A stretch of 18,803 nt of DNA, taken from contig JAKAJX010000275.1 in NCBI GenBank assembly GCA_021824855.1, positions 1 to 18,803 of the forward strand, written 5' to 3'. Numbering within the stretch: position 1 is the first letter of the stretch; every line of letters starts with the position of its first letter. A model generated the notes under the pieces. The model saw nothing but the letters and a program-made list of their open reading frames with translations. It did no database searches and had not been told where the DNA came from. Positions 8,294-14,734 of the stretch are shown here, one piece after another. Made by a program: the position numbers and the translations under genes. The DNA is from Bacteroidota bacterium (GTDB lineage Bacteria > Bacteroidota > Bacteroidia > Chitinophagales > Chitinophagaceae).

Positions 8294-9529
8294 TTAATAC
8301 AACATTCTCACTTTGATCGTTTCCTTTACATCTTTTAAGAGTTCTACTGCTTGTTTCGATAGCTTTTTATCTACATCTAACACAACATAACCTATACTTT
8401 CATTGGTTTTTAAATATTGCCCAACAATATTTATTTGATGCTTAGATAATTCGGTATTAATAGCACTTAATACTCCCGGCACATTATTATGGATATGTAA
8501 AATTCTATGAGCACCTTCAACCGCAGGTAAACTTATTGGCGGTACCGTATGTGAACCATAAGTAATTCCTTTTTCTAAATAATTAAACAGTTTAACGCTT
8601 ACATCTTCTCCTATATTTTGTTGTGCTTCTTCGGTTGAGCCACCAATATGAGGGGTTAGAATAACATTAGGCAATCCTTGCAAAGGCGTAGTGAATTTAT
8701 CTCCATTTTTTTCAGGCTCCCATGGAAACACATCAATTGCAGCTCCTGCAATAATTCCTTCAAGTAAATATTTTTTTAAAGCATCTAAATCAACCACTTC
8801 TCCTCTTGCATAGTTAATTAAAATAGAGCCTTTCTTAAAATATTTAAGATTGTTTTTATTGATTAGATTTTTTGTTTGAGGTGTTTCGGGAACATGCAAG
8901 GAAATAATATCCGATTGACTTAATAAATCTTTCAAACTCTTTGTAGTTACTGCATTACCCAAAGGCAATTTTGTTTCAATATCATAAAACATTACACGCA
9001 TGCCTAAGGCTTCGGCTAATACACTAACCTGAGACCCAATATTTCCATAACCAACTAAACCTATTGTTTTACCACGCAATTCAAAACTACCTTTAGCATC
9101 TTTCATCCAAATACCTTCATGTGCAGCTTTGTTTTTATCGGATATTCGTCGAATTAATATAATTGATAATCCTATTACCAATTCGGCAACACTTCGTGTA
9201 TTACTATACGGAGCATTAAAAACCGTAACTCCATTTTTAGTAGCTGCTTTTAAATTCACCTGATTAACTCCAATACAAAAACAACCAATTGCTTGTAATT
9301 TATTGGCAGCATTAAGCACTTTTTCGGTAATATTTGTTTTAGAACGTATGCCTAATAAGTGTACATCTTTCACAGCTTCTATTAATTGTTCTTCACTTAA
9401 TGCACCTCCTATTTTTTTAACATTGGTATATCCACTTTGCTTAAATAGTTGTACTGCTTTATCGCTAATGTTTTCTAAAAAAAGAATGTTAATTTTTTCT
9501 TTGGGATAACTGGTTGTTTGCTGATTCAT
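8294..9529 (-). CDS. serA: D-3-phosphoglycerate dehydrogenase
   Basis: Oxidises 3-phosphoglycerate to 3-phosphohydroxypyruvate with NAD, the first committed step of serine synthesis, in the cytoplasm. The 411-residue length is close to the Escherichia coli enzyme. The NAD-binding GYGNIG motif is at residues 160-165. The catalytic triad of D-2-hydroxyacid dehydrogenases is visible as Arg242 (NYARGE), Glu271 (PWEPE) and His294 (LTPHIGGS). Residues about 338-411 form an ACT domain, starting RILHIHNNVPGVLSAIN, which in family members binds serine for feedback inhibition. The ATG at 9529 is natural, with a near-consensus -7 box just upstream. Its divergent neighbour is the hydrolase gene at 9648. 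Confidence 0.95.
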   Translation of the reverse strand: MNQQTTSYPKEKINILFLENISDKAVQLFKQSGYTNVKKIGGALSEEQLIEAVKDVHLLGIRSKTNITEKVLNAANKLQAIGCFCIGVNQVNLKAATKNGVTVFNAPYSNTRSVAELVIGLSIILIRRISDKNKAAHEGIWMKDAKGSFELRGKTIGLVGYGNIGSQVSVLAEALGMRVMFYDIETKLPLGNAVTTKSLKDLLSQSDIISLHVPETPQTKNLINKNNLKYFKKGSILINYARGEVVDLDALKKYLLEGIIAGAAIDVFPWEPEKNGDKFTTPLQGLPNVILTPHIGGSTEEAQQNIGEDVSVKLFNYLEKGITYGSHTVPPISLPAVEGAHRILHIHNNVPGVLSAINTELSKHQINIVGQYLKTNESIGYVVLDVDKKLSKQAVELLKDVKETIKVRMLY

Positions 9530-9533
9530 ACAA

Positions 9534-9541
9534 CGAAAATA
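9534..9541 (-). promoter_or_regulatory. Possible -7 box of serA
   Basis: The minus strand reads TATTTTCG, one mismatch from TAnnTTTG, ending four bases before the serA ATG. The leader would be close to zero length, which lowers confidence. Confidence 0.3.
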
Positions 9542-9618
9542 AATGTTATTTTAAATGTAATTACTCAATAAGTTTTCCACGAATAGTTTAAACTTAAATG
9601 CAAAGAAACATATTCTTT

Positions 9619-9626
9619 TATATTTG
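9619..9626 (+). promoter_or_regulatory. -7 promoter box of the serine-hydrolase gene
   Basis: TATATTTG is a perfect TAnnTTTG and ends 21 bases before the ATG at 9648. A TTG in the gene's frame at 9624 is part of this box, which argues against using it as a start codon. Confidence 0.6.
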
Positions 9627-9647
9627 CCGCTTTCAATAAATAAAAAT

Positions 9648-10871
9648 ATGCTACGACTGATCTCTATATTTTGCTTTTCATTTTTGTTTTTTTCGTGCCA
9701 CTCGCAACAAACCAATGATAAAAATAATTCTGCTCTTAGCAGTTATACTTTCAAACCACTTAGCGAAGTTTCGAAAGAAAAATATACCGAAGCCATAGAA
9801 CCATTATACGAAAAAATGTTGCTGAAGAAAGGTTTTAATGGAGCTATTTTAATGGCAAAAAATGGAGAAATTGTATTTGAAGATTACCATGGTATTTACA
9901 ATCAAAAAACAAAAGATAGTATCACAAAAGATACTCCATTTCATTTGGCATCCATCTCTAAAACATTTACAGCAATGGCGGTTTTGCATTTGTGGGAGCA
10001 AGGCAAACTTTCGTTAGATGATTCTATTCAATCTTTCTTTCCAAATTTTCCATATAAAAATATCACCATAAAAAATTTATTATCGCATCAAAGCGGCCTA
10101 CAGAATTATGCTTATTTCATGGATAATCATAAAACTGAAGTAATTAAGATGAGAAATAAAAGAGGAAAATTAATACGCGTTTATAAAACAGTTAAACTAA
10201 AAGATGTACCGGAAATAAAAGGTTTTATATCGAATGAAGATGTGCTGCAATTTTTAATTAATAAAAAACCTCCTGTACAAGCATTGCCAGGTCGTGTATT
10301 TAATTATTGTAACACCAACTACTCTCTTCTTGCATTAATTATTGAAAAAATAACCAAGCAACCATTTCCTAAATACATGAAAGATAGTGTTTTTACACCC
10401 TTAGGAATGACACATACATTTGTTTTCAATATGGCAGATACAGGAAAATATATCCCATCTTACAACTACAATAAAACTCCTTTTAAACTCGAAAAATTTG
10501 ATTGCATTTATGGCGATAAAAATGTATACAGCACTGTAAGAGATTTATTACTTTGGGATAAAGCATTGTATTCGGGCACTTATATTAAAGCATCTACCTT
10601 AGAAATGGCCATGCATCCATTTAGCAATGAAAGAAGAAAAGGGCATTATTATGGATTAGGTTGGCATTTATTAGTGGATGATAGCGGTGAAGATACTATT
10701 GTATACCACAATGGCTGGTGGCATGGCAATAACACTGTTTTTGCCAGATTAATTAACGATACTGCTACCCTTATTATATTGGGAAATAAATTCAATAAAA
10801 ATATTTATCATGCACGGCAATTGGCATCTGTATTTTCTACTATTACAGATACAACCAATGTAGAAGAGTAG
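9648..10871 (+). CDS. Serine hydrolase lipoprotein, beta-lactamase/PBP class C fold
   Basis: A 407-residue exported serine hydrolase of the class C beta-lactamase/penicillin-binding-protein superfamily. The N-terminus (MLRLISIFCF, ending FLFFSCHS) is a lipoprotein signal with the lipidated Cys about residue 18. Active-site motifs are SISK (Ser102, Lys105), YCN (Tyr220, Asn222) and HNG (His354) in place of the KTG box. A basic Lys/Arg-rich insertion lies at about residues 165-185, between the first and second motifs. By family knowledge, such proteins are often peptidases or esterases of wall-derived or other substrates, and sequence does not show antibiotic resistance. I chose the ATG at 9648 because it begins the signal peptide. 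It precedes hppA by 94 bases, and hppA has its own promoter. Confidence 0.85.
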   Translation: MLRLISIFCFSFLFFSCHSQQTNDKNNSALSSYTFKPLSEVSKEKYTEAIEPLYEKMLLKKGFNGAILMAKNGEIVFEDYHGIYNQKTKDSITKDTPFHLASISKTFTAMAVLHLWEQGKLSLDDSIQSFFPNFPYKNITIKNLLSHQSGLQNYAYFMDNHKTEVIKMRNKRGKLIRVYKTVKLKDVPEIKGFISNEDVLQFLINKKPPVQALPGRVFNYCNTNYSLLALIIEKITKQPFPKYMKDSVFTPLGMTHTFVFNMADTGKYIPSYNYNKTPFKLEKFDCIYGDKNVYSTVRDLLLWDKALYSGTYIKASTLEMAMHPFSNERRKGHYYGLGWHLLVDDSGEDTIVYHNGWWHGNNTVFARLINDTATLIILGNKFNKNIYHARQLASVFSTITDTTNVEE

Positions 10872-10922
10872 GCAGCTATACTTATTGAGCTAAAATTAAA
10901 TTTTACTTCATCGGTTTTGCCC

Positions 10923-10930
10923 TATTTTTG
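10923..10930 (+). promoter_or_regulatory. -7 promoter box of hppA
   Basis: TATTTTTG is a perfect TAnnTTTG, 35 bases before the hppA ATG. The -33 region is not clear. This suggests hppA is transcribed independently of the hydrolase gene. Confidence 0.6.
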
Positions 10931-10965
10931 CCGACCTATCAAAAAACAAAACACAACTCGCTTTT

Positions 10966-13350
10966 ATGAACAATTTGTTTTATTTGGTTCCCGCAATGGG
11001 ATTAGTGGGATTAATCTACACGTATATCAAATTTAATTGGGTATCAAAACAAGATGCCGGAACCGAACACATGCAAAAAATAAGCACCTATATTGCCGAA
11101 GGTGCTATGGCTTTTTTAAAAGCCGAATGGAAAATACTTTCGTATTTTGTTATAATAGTTGCATTATTATTGGGTTTTATGGCAACTAAAAATTCCAATT
11201 CGCATTTTTCTATCGCTTTTGCATTTATTGCAGGTGCAGTATGCAGTGCTTTTGCAGGTTATATAGGAATGGTTGTTGCAACAAAAGCCAATGTACGCAC
11301 TGCTAATGCTGCCAGAACTAGTTTATCTAAAGCTCTAAAAGTATCATTTACCGGCGGTTCGGTTATGGGATTAGGCGTTGCCGGATTAGCAGTATTAGGA
11401 TTGGGAAGTTTATTTCTTATTTTAAAATCAGTATTTGCTCCAGCCTCTGTTGATTCTGCCGCAATGGTTAAAACTATTGAAGTATTAACCGGATTTTCTC
11501 TTGGTGCAGAATCAATTGCCTTATTTGCTCGTGTTGGAGGTGGTATTTATACTAAAGCCGCCGATGTTGGTGCAGATTTAGTAGGAAAAGTTGAAGCAGG
11601 TATTCCTGAAGATGATCCTCGTAATCCGGCAACTATTGCAGATAATGTAGGCGATAATGTTGGTGATGTAGCAGGTATGGGTGCAGATTTATTTGGCTCT
11701 TATGTGGCTACCGTATTAGCAACTATGGTATTGGGACAAGAAACCAAATCAATAGACAATTTTGGAGGATACGCTCCTATTTTATTACCCATGCTTATTG
11801 CAGGTATTGGTATTATATTTTCAATTGTAGGTACTTTTTTTGTGAGAGTGAGCGATACTGCCGGCGTTACTACCAATAATGTACAAAAAGCATTAAATAT
11901 GGGTAACTGGGGTTCTATTATTTTAACAGCATTAGCATGTGTTGGATTAGTATACACCATTTTACCCGAACAAATGGAATTAAGACATATTACATTTACC
12001 AGAAATGGTGTTTTAGGTGCAATTGGAGTTGGTTTAGCCGTAGGAACTTTAATGAGCATCATTACCGAATATTATACAGCTATGGGTAAAAGACCCGTTC
12101 TATCTATTATTCGCCAATCTTCAACCGGTCATGCTACCAATGTTATCGGCGGATTAGCAATTGGTATGGAATCTACCTTTTTACCTATTTTAGTTTTAGC
12201 AGGTGGTATTTGGGGTTCATTTGCTTGTGCCGGATTATATGGTGTTGCTATTGCTGCAGCCGGAATGATGGCCACTACCGCTATGCAATTAGCCATTGAT
12301 GCATTTGGACCAATTGCCGATAATGCAGGCGGAATTGCTGAAATGAGTGAATTACCAAAAGAAGTTCGCGAAAAAACCGATGTACTTGATGCGGTTGGAA
12401 ATACTACAGCAGCTACCGGAAAAGGATTTGCAATTGCTTCTGCTGCACTTACAGCTTTGGCATTATTTGCTGCTTATGTTGGCGTAATTAATAATAATGG
12501 ATATGCTATGAGTGGCATAGATATTTATAAAGCAAAAGTATTAGCAAGTTTATTTGTTGGAGGAATGATACCTTTTATATTTTCATCATTGGCTATCCGT
12601 GCTGTTGGTCAAGCCGCTATGAGTATGGTTGAAGAAGTTCGCAGACAGTTTAAAACCATTCCCGGAATTATGGAAGGTACCGGCAAACCCGAATACGATA
12701 AATGCGTTGCAATTTCTACTCAAGCATCTATTAGAAAAATGATGTTGCCGGGTGCTATTGCCATTATATCTCCATTAATAATTGGATTTATTTTAGGCCC
12801 CGAAGCATTGGGTGGTTTTCTTGCAGGTGCTACCGTTAGCGGTGTTTTAATGGGTATGTTTCAAAATAATGCAGGTGGAGCATGGGATAATGCTAAAAAA
12901 TCTTTTGAAAAAGGCACTGAAATTAATGGCGAAATCTATTATAAAAAATCAGAACCACATAAAGCATCGGTTACCGGTGATACGGTTGGAGATCCTTTTA
13001 AAGATACATCCGGACCATCAATGAATATCTTAATCAAATTAATGTCTATTGTTTCTTTAGTAGTTGCTCCAACTTTGGCTCAAATTCATAAAACCAATAT
13101 TCAACCTACTAATACCGAAAATAAAATTGAAGTAAAAATTATAGAAACAAAAAATACCGATTCGGTAGTAAACAGCAATTTAACTGAGAAAAGTTCAAAC
13201 ATACATCTTATAGAAGATGCTTTAAGAAAAGATGGTTTATTGAAAGGTAATGATATACAAATAGAAATCAAAAACGGAATAATTAGCATCAACGGAAAAG
13301 AATTATCGGCACAAGAATCTGACAAGTACCTTTCTACCACAAAAAATTAA
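10966..13350 (+). CDS. hppA: Potassium-dependent membrane-bound pyrophosphatase
   Basis: An integral membrane pump that hydrolyses pyrophosphate to move protons and/or sodium ions across the inner membrane, recovering energy from biosynthetic pyrophosphate. Signature motifs are intact: DVGADLVGKVE from residue 200, EDDPRNPA near 215, and DNVGDNVGD at 226-234. Ala482 in GNTTAATGKG, with Gly485, marks the potassium-dependent subclass, since the potassium-independent class has Lys at the Ala482 position. Sodium versus proton specificity cannot be read safely by eye. About 16 hydrophobic segments end near residue 703. A polar tail of ~90 residues (705-794) follows, longer than in typical members of ~700 residues. 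It ends with a Lys/Ile/Asp-rich motif (about 745-790). Both termini of the family face the periplasm, so this tail is probably periplasmic. Confidence 0.94.
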   Translation: MNNLFYLVPAMGLVGLIYTYIKFNWVSKQDAGTEHMQKISTYIAEGAMAFLKAEWKILSYFVIIVALLLGFMATKNSNSHFSIAFAFIAGAVCSAFAGYIGMVVATKANVRTANAARTSLSKALKVSFTGGSVMGLGVAGLAVLGLGSLFLILKSVFAPASVDSAAMVKTIEVLTGFSLGAESIALFARVGGGIYTKAADVGADLVGKVEAGIPEDDPRNPATIADNVGDNVGDVAGMGADLFGSYVATVLATMVLGQETKSIDNFGGYAPILLPMLIAGIGIIFSIVGTFFVRVSDTAGVTTNNVQKALNMGNWGSIILTALACVGLVYTILPEQMELRHITFTRNGVLGAIGVGLAVGTLMSIITEYYTAMGKRPVLSIIRQSSTGHATNVIGGLAIGMESTFLPILVLAGGIWGSFACAGLYGVAIAAAGMMATTAMQLAIDAFGPIADNAGGIAEMSELPKEVREKTDVLDAVGNTTAATGKGFAIASAALTALALFAAYVGVINNNGYAMSGIDIYKAKVLASLFVGGMIPFIFSSLAIRAVGQAAMSMVEEVRRQFKTIPGIMEGTGKPEYDKCVAISTQASIRKMMLPGAIAIISPLIIGFILGPEALGGFLAGATVSGVLMGMFQNNAGGAWDNAKKSFEKGTEINGEIYYKKSEPHKASVTGDTVGDPFKDTSGPSMNILIKLMSIVSLVVAPTLAQIHKTNIQPTNTENKIEVKIIETKNTDSVVNSNLTEKSSNIHLIEDALRKDGLLKGNDIQIEIKNGIISINGKELSAQESDKYLSTTKN

Positions 13351-13394
13351 AAAATTTTAAGTTCATACAATAAAAAATAGAAGTATCACGTTAT

Positions 13395-13430
13395 AAATCT
13401 CCACCCTTGTTGGTGGAGATTTTATTTTAA
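13395..13430 (+). terminator. Rho-independent terminator after hppA
   Basis: An 11-base perfect stem (AAATCTCCACC with GGTGGAGATTT) around a six-base loop, followed by TATTTTAA. It lies 45 bases after the hppA stop and 48 bases before the next gene. Confidence 0.85.
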
Positions 13431-13477
13431 CCCTTTTTAAACCGTAATCTTAAGAAAACAACTTAAATACCATTCTT

Positions 13478-13753
13478 ATGATTAATCGGCTAAAAATTAA
13501 TGTACTTGTTGTACTAATTGCCTCATTACTAATTGCAGGTATTATTGCTAAACCATATACCTATATTGCAGGGAAAACATATTATTCGAATCAAGATTAT
13601 ACCTGTTGCAAAGGAAGTCAATTATATGTGCATCATTTCTATATTGAACATTTTCTTTGGATACGAGTTGCCAGCGGATATACTACAGAATCGATAGGCA
13701 AACCTAATGATGAAGGTTGCAATATTCAATGCACCGATGATGATATAAAATGA
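13478..13753 (+). CDS. Small secreted Cys-containing protein, copy 1
   Basis: A 91-residue protein that I do not recognise. Residues about 1-24 are a signal-peptide-like hydrophobic segment (MINRLKINV start), so the mature protein would be ~66 residues. It has YTCCKG (Cys-Cys), then QLYVHHFY, an aromatic FLW, GY, and a C-terminal GCNIQC, giving four cysteines for possible disulfides. The gene at 13954 encodes a paralogue: by eye 42 of 87 ungapped positions are identical, including all four cysteines and the HHFY block. Conservation of spacing and cysteines supports a real gene despite its size. I see no perfect -7 box before it, only the hppA terminator. It may be a secreted or periplasmic effector, metal binder or structural peptide, but sequence alone does not say. 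Confidence 0.75.
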   Translation: MINRLKINVLVVLIASLLIAGIIAKPYTYIAGKTYYSNQDYTCCKGSQLYVHHFYIEHFLWIRVASGYTTESIGKPNDEGCNIQCTDDDIK

Positions 13754-13797
13754 CTACATTCTTATAAATTCATTCCTACAACAGTTTAAAAAAAGAT

Positions 13798-13825
13798 AAA
13801 ATCCCGAGTGTTTCGGGATTTTTTT
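13798..13825 (+). terminator. Rho-independent terminator after small protein copy 1
   Basis: A stem of ten bases (AAAATCCCGA with TCGGGATTTT) around GTGTT, followed by more T residues. It lies 45 bases after the copy-1 stop and isolates it from copy 2. Confidence 0.85.
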
Positions 13826-13901
13826 ATTAAAAAAGGCTAAAGTCGATATTAAATTAACCTGAAAGCCGGATGATACTTATGCTCCTACTAAATAGCCTTT
13901 A

Positions 13902-13909
13902 TACCTTTG
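13902..13909 (+). promoter_or_regulatory. -7 promoter box of small protein copy 2
   Basis: TACCTTTG is a perfect TAnnTTTG, 44 bases before the ATG of copy 2 and after the copy-1 terminator. Copy 2 thus appears to have its own transcription unit. Confidence 0.55.
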
Positions 13910-13953
13910 TGGTATCCCAATTTTCTATAATTAACCGATAAAACTAATTTCCT

Positions 13954-14217
13954 ATGTTCAGTAGACTTAAACTTAATGTAGCCATTATTATTACAGCATT
14001 ATCGCTTGTAACCGTAACTGTGGCAGCTCCTTATACAAATATGTTTGGCAAGCATTATAAAGCTTCTTTAGATTATACTTGCTGCAAAGGAGATCAATTA
14101 TACATTCACCATTTTTATACTACCCAATTTTTTTGGGTTGAAATGGGAAATGGTTATTCAGTTGAAGCCGTAGGCAATCCTATACCAGGCGGTTGTAATA
14201 TTCAATGCAGCGAATAA
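13954..14217 (+). CDS. Small secreted Cys-containing protein, copy 2
   Basis: An 87-residue paralogue of the protein at 13478, with the same plan: MFSRLKLNV signal segment to about residue 24 (ending VAAPYT), then YTCCKG, QLYIHHFY, an aromatic FFW, GY, and GCNIQC near the C-terminus. Conserved positions are concentrated in the Cys/His blocks, while the signal segment and linkers have diverged, which argues for an older duplication under selection. It has its own -7 box and its own terminator. I do not recognise the family. It resembles, in general layout only, other short Bacteroidota exported proteins with a C-terminal Cys pair. Confidence 0.75.
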   Translation: MFSRLKLNVAIIITALSLVTVTVAAPYTNMFGKHYKASLDYTCCKGDQLYIHHFYTTQFFWVEMGNGYSVEAVGNPIPGGCNIQCSE

Positions 14218-14240
14218 ATTTTCAGATATTTTTTTATTGT

Positions 14241-14268
14241 AACCCACTTTATAATAAGTGGGTTTTTT
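14241..14268 (+). terminator. Rho-independent terminator after small protein copy 2
   Basis: A nine-base perfect stem (AACCCACTT with AAGTGGGTT) around TATAAT, followed by TTTT. It lies 24 bases after the copy-2 stop. Confidence 0.88.
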
Positions 14269-14309
14269 GTTAATTCTCACTCAACCATAAAAATTAGATT
14301 TATTTTTAG

Positions 14310-14317
14310 AAAGTTTG
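14310..14317 (+). promoter_or_regulatory. Possible -7 box of the BlaI/M56 operon
   Basis: AAAGTTTG differs from TAnnTTTG only at its first base. It lies 31 bases before the repressor ATG and 11 bases before the inverted repeat at 14328, so transcription would start at or just before the repeat. Confidence 0.4.
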
Positions 14318-14327
14318 CCTTAAATTG

Positions 14328-14347
14328 CTTACGAAAAAAATCGTAAG
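14328..14347 (+). promoter_or_regulatory. Operator-like inverted repeat abutting the repressor start codon
   Basis: A perfect inverted repeat, CTTACGA and TCGTAAG separated by six A residues, ends immediately before the ATG at 14348. BlaI/MecI repressors bind dyads with TAC/GTA half-sites near their own promoter, so this is a candidate autoregulatory operator. In RNA it could also fold over the ribosome-binding region. There is no T-tract after it, so it is not a terminator. Confidence 0.5.
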
Positions 14348-14731
14348 ATGAGTATATCCAAACCGATAAAGCCCACAGAAAGTGAACTGGAAATTTTAAG
14401 AATACTCTGGGATAAACAGCAAGCCACAGTTAGAGAAGTTCATGAAATACTTGCCGAACACAAAGATGCAGGATACACTACTACCCTTAAACTACTTCAA
14501 ATAATGTTTGAAAAAGGGTTAGTAAACAGAAATGATGCTACCAAAACACATATTTATTTTGCTGCAGTAAGTAAAGAAAGTACTCAACAGCAATTTGTAG
14601 GAAGGATGATTCAAAATCTTTTTAGTGGTTCTCCCACTCAATTAGTAATGCAGGCATTAGGAAATCATACCCATAGCAAAGAAGAACTTGCACAAATTCA
14701 GGAACTATTAAATACCTTAAAAAAGCAGTAA
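14348..14731 (+). CDS. BlaI/MecI/CopY-family transcriptional repressor
   Basis: A 127-residue winged-helix repressor. The N-terminal half matches the family: PTESELEILRILWDKQQATVREVHEIL, with the recognition-helix region YTTTLKLLQIMFEKGLVNR, written here in parts from residues 9-60. The C-terminal half (about 75-127) would be the dimerisation region. In characterised systems, such repressors are inactivated by the partner M56 membrane metalloprotease, which is encoded three bases downstream here. The -7 box and inverted repeat just upstream suggest autoregulation. Targets beyond its own operon are unknown, and a role in beta-lactam response is not shown, since many Bacteroidota carry this pair without a linked beta-lactamase. 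Confidence 0.88.
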   Translation: MSISKPIKPTESELEILRILWDKQQATVREVHEILAEHKDAGYTTTLKLLQIMFEKGLVNRNDATKTHIYFAAVSKESTQQQFVGRMIQNLFSGSPTQLVMQALGNHTHSKEELAQIQELLNTLKKQ

Positions 14732-14734
14732 AGT

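Noticed and set aside
9648..10871. Reading the serine hydrolase as an antibiotic-resistance beta-lactamase regulated by the BlaI/M56 pair
   Set aside because: The motifs fit the broad class C/peptidase superfamily with HNG instead of KTG, the gene is ~4.7 kb from the repressor, and its upstream region lacks the inverted repeat found at 14328.
11700..12062. A 120-codon open frame antisense to hppA
   Set aside because: It lies wholly within the conserved pyrophosphatase coding region, has no signal, promoter box or family resemblance, and its composition follows from the opposite strand.
14328..14347. The blaI-upstream hairpin as a terminator of the preceding unit
   Set aside because: No T-tract follows it (the ATG follows directly), and the copy-2 gene already has a strong terminator at 14241-14268.
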